Source: Isoetes taiwanensis | Lineage: Eukaryota > Streptophyta > Lycopodiopsida > Isoetales > Isoetaceae | Direction: 5' to 3' | Assembly (NCBI GenBank): GCA_021234155.1 | Contig: JAJEKV010000046.1 | Coordinates: forward strand, 1,132,280-1,196,279 | DNA: 64,000 nucleotides | Part shown: one piece after another, positions 24,332-35,084 of the stretch | How positions within the stretch are numbered: the first letter of the stretch is position 1 | How the letters are laid out: every line of letters begins with the position of its first letter | The notes under the pieces: generated by a model | What the model saw: only the letters and a program-made list of their open reading frames with translations | The model's database searches: none | Told to the model about the DNA's origin: nothing | Made by a program: the position numbers and the translations under genes

Positions 24332-24758
24332 AGTGTTAGTCCTGTACATCCACGTACAGGACTATTCCTGAAGACCACGGAGCAGGGCAGGAATAAGGCA
24401 GCAGGTCAAGCATCGGGTAGTAGACCCATGCCCCTGCCCCCGCCGAAACCCACGCAGAAGACCATGCCCCAGTCAAAGAAGAGACCCAGAACGGACAAAT
24501 GACGGCCTCCATGGAGTATAGTCCAAAGTCAGAGGGATTCCAGGCACACAATGAAGGCACTGCCATGTACTCAAGTTGATATCAAGAAAGTCTTATTTCC
24601 GCTTACTGTTTCTGTCTTGTTCTCTCTTTTCTTTTCTTTTCTTTTCTTTCTTCTCTCCTCTGCAAAATCCCACGTGACACTCAGCTAGGCTTCTCCTCTT
24701 TGATTCGAGGGTCCTCATAGAGGGCTATCCTGCAGATCCCGAACCCAGACCCTAAACA
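24332..24758 (+). repeat. E1 3' LTR (427 bp, internally deleted)
   Basis: Same ends as the 5' LTR, but about 120-150 bp shorter. Sequence from just after gaaggc-ctgcca to just before catgtactcaag is missing, which removes the TATA box. U5 is nearly identical to the 5' LTR, while U3 is clearly diverged. Confidence 0.9.
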
Positions 24759-24925
24759 CAGGGTTTGCCCAGGATTTACAGGAAGATAATGCCCCATATA
24801 ATCCTATAGGTATTGCACGTGAATAAATGCATTTGCTGTTATATCTGTACCAAAAACAATGGCCACATTAATCATTCGCATTTTATGATCCTTATCAAGT
24901 ATGATTTAAGGTCAAAGGCATTACC

Positions 24926-25515
24926 TAAATTCAATACCAACAACCCATTTTGAGCTGGACTGATTGAACTGATAGAATCCTTGCCATGCCATCTCCCGGT
25001 CTACTCAAGAACGTTCGCATAATAGGATCTTCCACCAGCCACCAAAGTTTTTGTTCCGCTTCACATAGAGCTATATCCAGAAGTTGCAGAATCTCCTGAG
25101 GAAACTCTACCATTTTCACGTAAATAGTCTGCCAGGGTGCTTAAGTTAAGTCTTGATGCTTCTCTAATCACTACATAGGACTTTCTTCCACTTCTGAAAT
25201 ACAAACAGAATCGAAATAAGACATGGAACCAATATTTGATATCTGTCGCCACATATAAAATGGAAAAAAAAATGGGTACCTTTTACCAGTAAAGGAATTG
25301 CCTCATGTCTCTGGTTTAAGATCTACATCCAATCCGATCATACTAGAAAGTGGGTATGCTGCATAGGTGCTTTCTGACCATCATAACCCAACAGTATATT
25401 CTTGAATCTGTCTCCACATTGTTCTATTAAGCTTCTCATGATTTCTCTGTTCATGCCTCTTGGGCCTTTTGGGGGGCTCAATTGATGTTAGCCTGACAAT
25501 AGGAAAATGCCTCCA
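24926..25515 (-). pseudogene. ARGONAUTE pseudogene, 5' part (N domain and linker 1)
   Basis: On the minus strand the first exon-like block (about 25515-25330) reads SIEPPKRPK, LNRTMWRQIQEY and, after a shift, YDGQKA. These match the AGO N domain (x-I-x-P, VNR-x-x-x-x-x-L, YDG-x-K). A second block begins at about 25196 after TATTTCAG: KSYVVIREASRLNLSTLADY, then in a new frame PQEILQLLDIALCE, then in a third frame WQGFYQFNQSSSKWVVGIEF, ending at donor GTAATG (24925). These match AGO's PQE-x-LQ-LDI-L block and the W-x-GFYQ of linker 1 (DUF1785). Three frame changes in one exon make it a pseudogene. AGO proteins load small RNAs in gene silencing. Gypsy element E1 lies in what was the next intron. 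Confidence 0.78.
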
Positions 25516-25997
25516 TTGGGACAACCTGGTTTGAATATGAGGAGGAGTTGAATCACCTAAAATTTCAATCATCACTACAATGTGAAGGCTTGTAAATAAA
25601 ATAGAGTAGTTGCTAGGCACCATTCTAGATATGAAAGGTCAGCTCAGTGCACTGGATATAGTGAGCAAGTTTGATATTGAAATTTAATAGGCCTAAGATA
25701 ACAAAAAAATGTAAATAATATAATGACACAACTATTGAAAATGGAGTGACATGAACCTTAAGAATATGGACAACCTCATACGAAAGTTACCAAAGCCAAC
25801 CTCATATAATAGTTGCAGCTTGAAAATGTCTTCGTGTGTTCAAAGAAGAACATGAAATAGAGGAACACGCATAATCTGGCAAATCGTTCAACTTGCAGTA
25901 AATCATTCAAGTTAATTACTCAACTGACTAAAAGTAGCTTCATTTTTGAACTACAATGAACTAGACACCCCAACAAAAAGAGGATATTGCTAATCAA
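25516..25997. other. Gene-free stretch
   Basis: It lies upstream of the ARGONAUTE pseudogene block. I could not recognise a first exon. Confidence 0.35.
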
Positions 25998-26314
25998 AAT
26001 CAGCAAAATATTTTCAGCAGCCTGCAGCCTCTCTGATTCCTCGACTCAGGTACAAGCTATTTCAAAGCTTTCTGGTGTTCTCGGGATTAGTAGAGCGGAA
26101 GTTTACCATTTGGCGGGACTTCTTGGGTGTTGTAGATGGTGATGGTCAGTTTGTACAGCAGTAGAGTTGCAGTTTTTCTGTGAGTTTGTTGTGGAGTGTT
26201 GACGTATCGCTGTCTCTTTGGGGCAGTTCTCCTTCCTCCTCACTTGCTTTGTAACATTACCATTCTTTTAATATATTGATGACACAGTAAAAAAAAAAGA
26301 ATCAGCAAAATATT
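25998..26314 (+). mobile_element. Short poly(A) retroposon with 15-bp target duplication
   Basis: aatcagcaaaatatt occurs at 25998-26012 and 26300-26314. It flanks ~287 bp ending in ttgatgacacagt and ten A residues. This is the signature of target-primed reverse transcription (5'-truncated LINE or SINE). No open frame and no obvious Pol III boxes, so a truncated L1-type LINE 3' end is the simpler reading. Confidence 0.82.
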
Positions 26315-28008
26315 CATTACATCTCATTTGCACACCTGATATCAGACCTTCTTTGCGTGACCATGGTGGTCCCAATAAGATATATTGATTCCATTAAGAT
26401 ATACTATTATAGAGGAGCCCAGTTAGAATCGATGCACCAAAATAATTTTTAAGGAAATGCACTGTTCTAGGCAAAACAAAAAATCAACGCACTTGATGAT
26501 AAATGTACAAAATGACATCTCCTCCAAGCCATCTTAAAAACATGCATTTACTAACTGGTATACATCAAGATATAGAATAGAAGCTCTGGATAATCAATCA
26601 ATTGGTACATTTGCATGGATTCAGCATCCTCAAGACAGACGTCCTCCATGCCGACTCTAGCAAAAATTTCACTTTGAATCCTTTGGCAGATCGGGTATTA
26701 TCTGAATGCCCACTGGTAGTTCTGTCGCTCCCATTCCCTTGCCCTGCCACCATCGTCTACAGAGCCAGAAATCATGAGAGCATGGCCATTCCATTTCCAT
26801 GAATAAATATCACAATGATAAAAGATGAAGCTCGAGATTCCACGTCAAAAATAGTGATTCTTAGATGCGTCAATCTCCCAGAACATAAAAGCAAATGTGA
26901 AGAGCTCATCTTGTCGATCTCCATAGTCATGGAAAGACACAATAAAAGCAAATGGTTGAACAAAATTCAAAATCTGAAAAGACACACACGACCAAAAAAA
27001 TTCCCACAGGGGAAGAGGGAACGCCGCATGCATCTGCACATGTAGCATTCAGGACACGGTTCTCAACCCCATCCCATTTTAATAAGAAAGATACAAATTG
27101 GTCTAAGACTTAGTCATTCATTTGTTGCAAGTTTTACTTGACAAATGCAATTGGATAACAGTCTTTGTTTTAACTTAATCAATGGAATTGCTCTAAAGGA
27201 CATAGTAACACACATGTTTCATGTTAAAAATTGTCCTCTGTAATCAGTTTAAAATTGGTTTCTAACTTTTTCGCAAGTGTATTCACTGCAGAGTTATTCA
27301 AGGTCATTTAACTTAGGCTTCCTTTATTAACCTTATATCTTTATCAAAGATAGTCACTTTGAATCATGCAAAAACAACAAAAGTTCTATGTGTAGAGGAC
27401 ATAAACTTTAAGTTTAAGAAAGTCTAAAAGCCTTTATTTTCAAATTAACATTTTGCAAGGCAAAGAACACGTGTGTACTTATTTAGTTCATAGGAATTTC
27501 CAATTCTCCCCACATTACATTAACCTTTAGTTTATTCAAATTGCAAGTTCCATGCAACTTATTTGTAATGAACTTGGTTTCTTCATATCAACAGAATTGC
27601 TATATGTATGTATGTTAGGAAATAGAGAACAGTAAATGTTTCAACCCGTTTCGAATGTTATTATTAATGAAACAAAAACAAAGAACTCTATACTTATATT
27701 ACTAAAAGCTGATGAATGCAGACATTTCACATGTTGAACATGCAGCTTGAATATTAGAAAAAATAGGGAAAAAGGTACCTTGGTAATGCCATTCCTTTGG
27801 CCCATCTTTAACCGACCTGGATTGTTATAGTTAAAAGGAAAAGCAGCCTTTGATTGCTGGGAATCCGACCCATGTTCTCAATTTTGTTGGAGATATACAC
27901 AAATTGCTTGAAATAGATCATCATTGGAAAGCAGAGCTGTTATAAAGAAGTAGAAGCTAATCCGAGAGCCTGCATGCATTTAATTCAAAAATCCTATTAT
28001 TTTTCCAT
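26315..28008. other. Gene-free AT-rich stretch
   Basis: The short open frames near 26600-27050 have no recognisable domain on either strand. No repeat or RNA gene was identified. Confidence 0.4.
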
Positions 28009-28685
28009 CCACCAACCACTAGTGTTACATGAACTTCTCTTATTGATACGATCAAGTAAGAAGTTAGAGAATGCAATACAAAGTAAGGCTAGGCTCTTGA
28101 ACAAACATAGAAAGATGTAAAATTAGATGTGCAGGTTTCAATCCCTATGCACTTTTTTGGGCATAACTCTTAGATCGTAAGGAATCTATGGAAAATAAGC
28201 CCAATATGAAAACTATACTTTTAAAACTTTCGAGCAAGATAAAAATCATCCAATTCTAAGGTTTAGATGCAGAGATATCACACTCTTTACTCCTCTGAAG
28301 GAGTAAACCTTGTGTCCTTGAACCAATAACCATCTTTAACCATCTTCCGAGTAACCTAGCCTCCTTCGTCCTTCGGGACCAACAAAGGGTAGTACATGAA
28401 TATTCATCTGTTGTCCATAGACTCCTCCTTTCGGCCTGATCTTAAGTCCTGACTCACACTCCGTGGACGAACCTTGCAGAGGAATTCTTGAATTTTTGGA
28501 GCATTGACGTCCTTCTATTCACAAGTAACAACCATTTTTGTCCTTTTTTGCTTTTAAATAAAGGTCAAAGTTTATCTCTAACTTTACCTTTAATAATATT
28601 AAGGTTTAGATATAGTTGATGGCTTTCTCATTTGATCATATCCAATAAAGACCTCGAGCATCATATATCATTTTCTTCCCTTCTC

Positions 28686-29075
28686 AAGGTTGATCGTCCT
28701 TGATCATCTGCCTTGAGGGAATAACTTCTTTAAAGACTGATCGAACTCGATCATCTATCTTAAAGATTTTCTCAAAGTCTGATCGAACTCGATCATCTGT
28801 CTTATAAAGTAATAACCTTTTGGAAAAGCTGGTATCTACTTTGGAAAATTTTCTACCTCTTCTCTAAGGCTAATAATCTTACCATTTATCCTTGAGAGGT
28901 TTGTAGCATGTCTTTTCGCTAAGCTAGTATTCTTACCATTTACCTTTGGGAGACTTTTCCATCTCTTTTCTAAGGTTGGTAAACCTACCATCTATCCTTG
29001 AGAGACATTTCTTTTACATGTCTCTTCTTTTAGGCTGGTAATCTTACCATCTATCCTTGAGAGACATATCTAAAG
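28686..29075. repeat. Degenerate tandem array, two unit types
   Basis: Units of the type gatcgaactcgatcatct (three near-copies, about 28690-28805) are followed by units of ctaaggctggtaatcttacc plus atctatccttgagagac (about five copies, 28865-29070). The period is about 55-65 bp. It lies inside the decayed LTR element. Confidence 0.7.
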
Positions 29076-29771
29076 ATATACTTAAGATTTGACTATTGCA
29101 GTGCAGTCACAATAACCTTCTATCATCTTTACATAAGAGCAAGCATTTGAATGAAAAAGAAAACACATACATTAACTAAGTCCAATTCAAATTATTCACA
29201 TGTTGTCAATCTTGCATACATAATCCAGCTGTTATGGATACTCCATCTTATAAATTGTAAACACTTAAAACATTAAGTTTCTTCATCCCTCTATAAAGAT
29301 AATGTTTCCCAAAAAAATTTCTTGCATGACAATCTTCATGTAAATTCAATGATCAACACTAGATCTAGCAAACTCAACCAAATAACTATGGCTCCTTTTG
29401 TTTGTTAACTTATACTACATCTAGCATAAATCCTTCCCAAATGACCGTATAGACAAGGTTCTAAGATTTTCAAGTGAATTATTTGAGGCAGTAATAGCTT
29501 ACCATTCACCTCTATTTCAACCTAAGAGGATTCAAATAACATACAAATATTTCCAAGGCCTAATACTTATGAGCAATAACCTAGTGTTACCTTTCACAAC
29601 ATTTTCCCTTAATAGACCTAAAGCTCAATAACTATCAAACAAGGAACTTTTGGGCAAGGCTTCTAGCACAAGGGATTGGATACGACACCCAGCAGCATTC
29701 AACAGGTCACCGCTTCATTCTAAGATCACATCATCATCACTCCAGAGCAGCATTGGAAAAGCAGCGGCTTA

Positions 29772-30050
29772 TTGTGGAAAAATCTGAAGGGACAGGATAG
29801 GGAACGCCATGATAGTTTGCTTCCTTTTATAGGTAGGTACTACACCCATTATGAGCTTCCCGTGGGGACTTGTGACAAAGCAGCAGCCACAGAAACGTTA
29901 AAGCTTCAGGAATTCAAGTTGCCAGAGCCTGAAAAAGTAAAGGCAGCAGCAGAAGAGATGTTCGATTCTGCGAAACAGCGGTCAGATATGTTTCAATCAT
30001 CACAACAGGATAGATGTTCAACATCGAATAGATTTAGGCTTCACATGTAA
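29772..30050 (+). CDS. Open frame of unknown function inside the decayed LTR element
   Basis: A 92-codon plus-strand frame, opposite to the inferred element orientation. It contains RYYTHYELPVGT, a Lys/Glu/Ala-rich stretch (EPEKVKAAAEEMFDSAKQRS) and stops at TAA. Amino-acid composition looks protein-like. It could be a captured host exon, an antisense ORF, or chance. No family recognised. Confidence 0.3.
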   Translation: MWKNLKGQDRERHDSLLPFIGRYYTHYELPVGTCDKAAATETLKLQEFKLPEPEKVKAAAEEMFDSAKQRSDMFQSSQQDRCSTSNRFRLHM

Positions 30051-30597
30051 TCTTAAGTAGACTTCTCTAAAACTAGATCTTTACTGCGAATATGCAATAC
30101 TTTTAGTTTTTATCTTTCTTTACTCAAGTCAAAATTTTGAACTTCTATAAGGACAGATTCCAAATGAATTGAAACTTCAGATGCGGAAATTCTATTTCAC
30201 TAATCTAGAACTAAGATCTGGAACCATGGCCCACAAGCTTTAGAGAAGGAAAAGCAGCTCTGATACCACTTGTTATGAATAAGAATCTTAACCCGCAAAA
30301 CATTAAGTTAGTAGAAAGTAAAGCATCACAAAATACTTAAATTACCACCCAACCAGTCCAACTAGAAAAGATGTAACCAAGTCAAGCGAACCAAACCACA
30401 AGATAGTACAAGGACGTCTTTTAGCCACCAAACACTGGTGTTACATGAACTTCTTTTATTCATATGATAAAGGAAGAAGTTAGAGAAATTACTACAAGGT
30501 AAGGCTAGGCTCTTGATCAAATATAGAAAGAGGCAAAACTAGATGTGAAGTTGGCTCGACCCCTATGCACCTTTCTGGGTATAACTCTCAGATCATA

Positions 30598-31385
30598 CCC
30601 GTTAATGAATCAACTTATGGAGTTTAAACATGTCACCTACCAAATGCGCCCTTTTTTTTTTGTCTTCTCCCCGGTTTCTGTTCAAAACTGATTCTCAATA
30701 AATTTCTTCTCTGAAGCTCAAATTCCATCTTTGTTTGTGCAAGAATTCATTGATCTTCTTGCTTTAAAGGGTCATCTTTTCCTAATTCCTTGCATTCTAA
30801 GCTTTCTATGGATGCAAAAAAAAATTGCAATTCCCGAGCATGGTTTGAGATTAACTTGAGGTTTCATTCATAGCTCCACTTCCAAATTGTAGACTTCATT
30901 CTTGATTCACCAAATATTTCTTGACAATCTCTTTCATTAAGAATATTCTTTTGTTCCCAATTTTGTAGACTTTAAATTTGAGATTATTGACTTGGCTGCA
31001 GGAATTTGTTGAAAAGAAGAATTTTGTAGCCGTTGCAATATTTCGTCTGTATTATGAATGGACAGAAGAGAAGATCATTGTTACATTACACTCTGAATAT
31101 AATTGTATCAGATAAATGGTTGTCGTTGCTCAGTTGACAATTGAAGATTTGAACTCGTAAGTTTTTTTTTCACGTGCTTTGTTGCGTTCTCCTGAGCTTT
31201 TTCAATGGAAATTAAAAAAGCCTTTGCCTTAAATTTCTTTCTATTCTTCACGCTTTCTCCAACTTTGCACCTCAAGATCGTGCCCTTTTGCTTGATCATT
31301 TAAGTTTTTTACAAAAGAACCCAATAGCTTAGTTTTATTTGATAATGTTGCTAATATTCAACAGATTAAATTATAGCTCATGGGC
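30598..31385. other. Gene-free stretch
   Basis: Nothing supported. The minus-strand frame 31108-31299 is Lys-rich low-complexity. Confidence 0.35.
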
Positions 31386-34300
31386 CCTGTTACATACAAA
31401 GTCTCGATTTTAGAAAATTTATCTTGTGATCCTGATGTCTTTGGTAATGAACACCTGATTGATCCTCGCAAGAATATTCCTTATCCCTATGGGGTGTGCC
31501 TAAGCCAATGAATGAAGTTCTTTTGAATGATAACTTGGTTGTTTTGCAGGAGCTTCGGCTCGGCCTTTGAAAGACAGTAAACAACTTCTTTACAAGGGTA
31601 TTTCCTTTAATCTTCCTATTATACACTCAAAATCAAAGCTTTGAGTCATTGTGCTGTAATTTTCAAAGTCAATGTATACTTGATAAACTACGGTGTGTTT
31701 TTTGCTTGATATATATAAAAAAGCATGTGGGTGACACCCGTGCTTGAAAACTGCTTTTCAAACTTCAAACACAAACATCACGCCCTTCATCCGTCACTCA
31801 ATCTTTGCCCTTCACTCGGCCGTCATCCAATTTTTTTGAGCGAGTGGAAAATTCCTTTATTGGATCATTCAGGCATCGGAGCTAATTTGCAATTCGAAAC
31901 GGATAATGACAGTGTAGTCTCATGTTCTTGTGAATTTTCTTGCAATTTATTCATCTCTCTAATATGAACTGGAATTCTACCTTCCTCACATCCTTGGCCA
32001 ATAACCGAGTACAATTTGATTATGGTCTAATTCTATCAGGCTTGCAATAATTTAAACAGCAATCCAAAACATTTATGGACTGTTGTTCTAGTTTCAGCAA
32101 GAATTTTCACGACAAGATAATTCCTGCCAGAGCTCTGTTAAATGCTTACTGCTTGTTCTTGACTACTCTGTTCATATAATTCTTCAGTACTATGCAATGT
32201 TTTGAAGAAGATAAACTTGATGATGTCATTAATGAAACAAGAACAAAGGATGTTCACCATGAGGATAGATATGAAGGTATAGCATTATAGGTTGTCAACA
32301 ATTGATATTGATGTTGTGGATGATGGTAGTCCCCGCATAAAGAGGCGAATAAAGCTTAAAAAGGAAGTTAAGAAGAACGTTGTTAGTGAGACTCATTCTA
32401 TAGATCACGGTTATAATGCAGAAGACACACAAGTCGAGTACGATGAGGATTGTGGCATCCAGCAATGCTAATATTGAATGAAGGTATGCTAATGTTTTTT
32501 TGTCGTTGATTTGTGTTGATGTTTCAGACATTGCCTCCATGATGAACTCTACTCAAGAGTCTATATTTAAGTCCGTTAGAGTAGAATAGAATAGAATAGG
32601 TTTTTTAGCATCCACGGAGACCGATTGGCCTATGGGACCCAAACAAAACAGAGAACAGCAAGCGTATTACTGACAGGATTAAAAAACCCCCGCCCCGAAG
32701 GGTTTTCGAGGGAAAAACCTTAGCAGTAATAAGTATGGTGGCACGTTGTACAATTATATAGGACAGTTCAATACCGTCTCGGAGGACACAACTAAGTCCG
32801 TGCATCCATATCCTCCTGGAGGTATGACCCCAACAAACCCACTGACGCCGTATTCAATAACTCATGCAACGGTTGACCAGGCACTAGTAATTGAACATAC
32901 CGCTCTCAGATATGGGCAAACGCTGGGCAGATCTGGACGGCATGACATTCATCCTCAATGGCGCCCTGGTGGCAACACTGGCAAAGCCTTTGCTCTCGTG
33001 CTTCCCGAGCCCAACGTCCTGTCTCAATGCGGAGGCGATGTGCACCCATGCGAATGGAAGCTATAAGGCTGCGCTTCTTCATGGGCAACTGGGTGTACAA
33101 GTACTGGTCTGGCTCTTGTGAGCCTAGGATTGACTTGCTGCTAATAGTGCGCCAGCTTAACGTGCGTTAGAGCATCTGCATCCCAGAGCTTGCGAAGGAA
33201 AGTAGCATCTAGGTACAATTTAAGTAACTTGTGATCTTTTTTTGTCCTTACATGTACGCATCTGTTTGCCTGTACACCCCAGCGTGAGAACCACTGAGCT
33301 TGCTTGTCCTTCCAGCAGGCTTTCAGGCATTGGGAACCCATCGCCATGGCCAAAGCAAGGTTGGGCAAACGTGTATCACCCATAGCGACCACCTTCTGGA
33401 AGTAAATGATATGGCGTTCCAATGCAGCCCGTTGAAGGGGTAGAAAACCTGTCTCCTGGAATAGGATCTGGTATGGAACTGTGGACTACTCCAAGGGCTC
33501 GTGCCACTAAGGCTTTCTGCACCAGGTGTTGAGGGACATCACCAGACCCCACACTTCTGCCCCATACAAAAGGACCGGCTCGACCAAGGCCCAAAACAAG
33601 TGTGACTGGTGGCCCCAGGCATACAACTCTGCCTTGTGGCTGTTGTTCTGCATGGCATATAGTGTTTTCCAACCCGCTGTGACCCGCAACCTGATGGCAG
33701 CATCCCAATGGGTGGTAGTAGAGAACTCGATCCCCAAGTACTTGTAGGTCGGAGCCACCTCTACATCTTGTCCCTGGTAAGTAAATGAGGGAAGCCTTGG
33801 CTGACGGGATGACGAAACTAGCAGCACTCTAGTTTTGGCCAAGTTAACTCGCATGCCAGTGAATCGGCAAAAAGTGTCAAGAGCATCCAGGTGACGTTGC
33901 ATGTCCTCTGGAGTATAGGCCAGGAGGTTGAGAATTTGGAAGAAAAATGGCAATGGAAAATTGTACATACATGAGAAACATCTTGGAAAGGAATTGGGGA
34001 GCCGATGTTGTATTATTAGACTTCCCAACAAATGAAAAATCCACAATGGGTCACTTGGTAGTTCCTGAATGGAATGTATATGGCAAACAAGTTATTGATG
34101 ATGCTTTTACTGTAGCCACATTTCATATTGATGATGTTGGATTTATGGTATGCTTTTGCAGCATTGAGCAATTGAAGATGTTACATGCTGCTGCCAAAAG
34201 CCACAATTTTGAGAGGCGACGCATGTACTTCATGGTGTATAAAAACTCCACGTGAGGTAACTCATGACGTCTTTGGACTTTTTGAGAATAGTTATTACTA

Positions 34301-34956
34301 TTTCATTTTCCACACCAGGATTGGAGTTGATGTTGAGAAGATAAATTCATTGGTGTATTCCATGAGGAAATTGAACCAAAACGACAATGTTCTTTTCAAT
34401 GTGCGTGCTGAGAAAGATAGGTTGTCAGTGAATTACGCAAAATAATCGAGTAATAGATTGGAGAAATCAACAAAAGTAATGGAATTTATATTTCACTCTT
34501 TTTGTGTGATGGGTGACTTTGCATTGGACTTGTTTGTTGGTAGGGCTCTTTGTTGGAAGCGTGCGCACTAAAAGGTGTTCATTATTTTAGAACTGAGAAG
34601 GATGAAGTGCTTGCTTTGTGGTGTTGTGTTGCTTCCTCTATTATTCTTGACAAATAAGAATAGAGTGGAGATGAAGACGATATGAAGAAAATTCTAGTTG
34701 AGGATGTCGACAAACATTTGGACTAGTCCGTGAGTTTCGCAGTTTCATACTTCGCTTGCTTTACTTTTCTGCTTTTCATGTCTTTATACATTGACATATT
34801 TACTATTATATCTTACTCTTTTGTAGCACATTACATTTACTAGTATATGCAAAAAATGAAGCTCGATACATGTCAAAGTATATGATTCCAATACAGTTGA
34901 AGGACAACAAAAGAAAGAGAAGCAAATGTATAGATGATGAAGCACAAGTAACCTAG
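31386..34956 (+). pseudogene. Decayed gene with beta-class amino-methyltransferase motifs
   Basis: Plus-strand coding remnants in several frames. About 31390-31550 holds FGNEHLIDPRKNIPYPYG, then after a shift VPKPMNEVLLNDNLVVLQEL. About 32215-32470 holds an acidic/basic stretch (DDVINETRTKD, RIKRRIKLKKEVKKN). 33957-34445 holds GADVVLLDFPTNEKSTMGH, DDVGFMVCFCSIEQL and further residues. 34505-34670 holds GDFALDLFVG, then after a one-base shift LLEACALKGVHYFRTEKD. A Lys/Arg-rich tail ends at TAG (34954-34956). A D-x-P-x catalytic motif before the DLF-x-G SAM-binding motif is the order of beta-class N4-cytosine/N6-adenine methyltransferases; here DPPY reads DFPT. A LINE (32580-33930) splits it. 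The assignment is by motif only. Confidence 0.5.
32580..33930 (-). mobile_element. LINE-1: 5'-truncated non-LTR retrotransposon
   Basis: The minus strand holds the C-terminal half of the RT protein. It is cut just after the catalytic motif (LLAYTPEDMQRHLDALDTF), then VEVAPTYKYLGIEF and VLLYGAEVW. The C-terminal zinc motif (33080-32915) is RLCQCCHQGAIEDECHAVQI plus CPAF. The 3' UTR has an AAAACCC...GGGTTTT hairpin. The tail of TATTC units is at 32580-32600. Frames change around 33500. It is inserted in the methyltransferase-like gene, and no clear target duplication was found. Confidence 0.88.
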
Positions 34957-35084
34957 AGCGACATATTTTTCACTCTATATTTTATACTATCTATTGTTTC
35001 AGTTATGTTTCATGACCATCGTTTTTACCAGTTTAAACAATTCTAGATATCATAGTCTTCCCTCTCCCTCTCCCCCACCCCTTT

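Larger units (their letters stand above)
13628..24758 (+). mobile_element. E1: Ty3/gypsy LTR retrotransposon, Ogre/Tat/Athila-like, degenerate
   Basis: An 11.1-kb element bounded by LTRs that start TGTTAG and end AAACA. A perfect 5-bp target duplication, caggg, lies at 13623-13627 and 24759-24763. The order is 5' LTR, tRNA-Asp-like primer site, gag, protease, RT, RNase H, integrase, opposite-strand ORF, long extra sense ORF, polypurine tract, 3' LTR. Pol order (integrase after RNase H) is Ty3/gypsy. The RT segment around F-Q-D-D/N-F-S-A-Y-S-S resembles the FMDDFSV type of Athila elements, and no chromodomain is seen. Multiple stops and frameshifts make it non-autonomous. It sits in the ARGONAUTE pseudogene. 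Confidence 0.93.
28009..30597 (-). mobile_element. Decayed LTR element (iMet primer site), minus strand
   Basis: A ~172-bp direct repeat pair, 28009-28179 and 30425-30597 (ccacca-aca, gtgttacatgaacttct, aaggctaggctcttga), lies 2.4 kb apart. At 30257-30268 the minus strand reads TGGTATCAGAGC, the classic site complementary to initiator tRNA-Met. It is separated by two bases from a TGTTATG LTR edge at 30271. Together these indicate an LTR element on the minus strand whose right (5') LTR starts at 30271. The left LTR lacks its outer part. No gag or pol was seen inside, so a short non-autonomous (LARD/TRIM-like) element is likely. Confidence 0.55.

Noticed and set aside
28690-29070. CRISPR-like array of spaced repeats
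   Set aside because: Repeats are degenerate, spacing varies, no spacer structure, and the genome is eukaryotic; it is a decayed tandem repeat.
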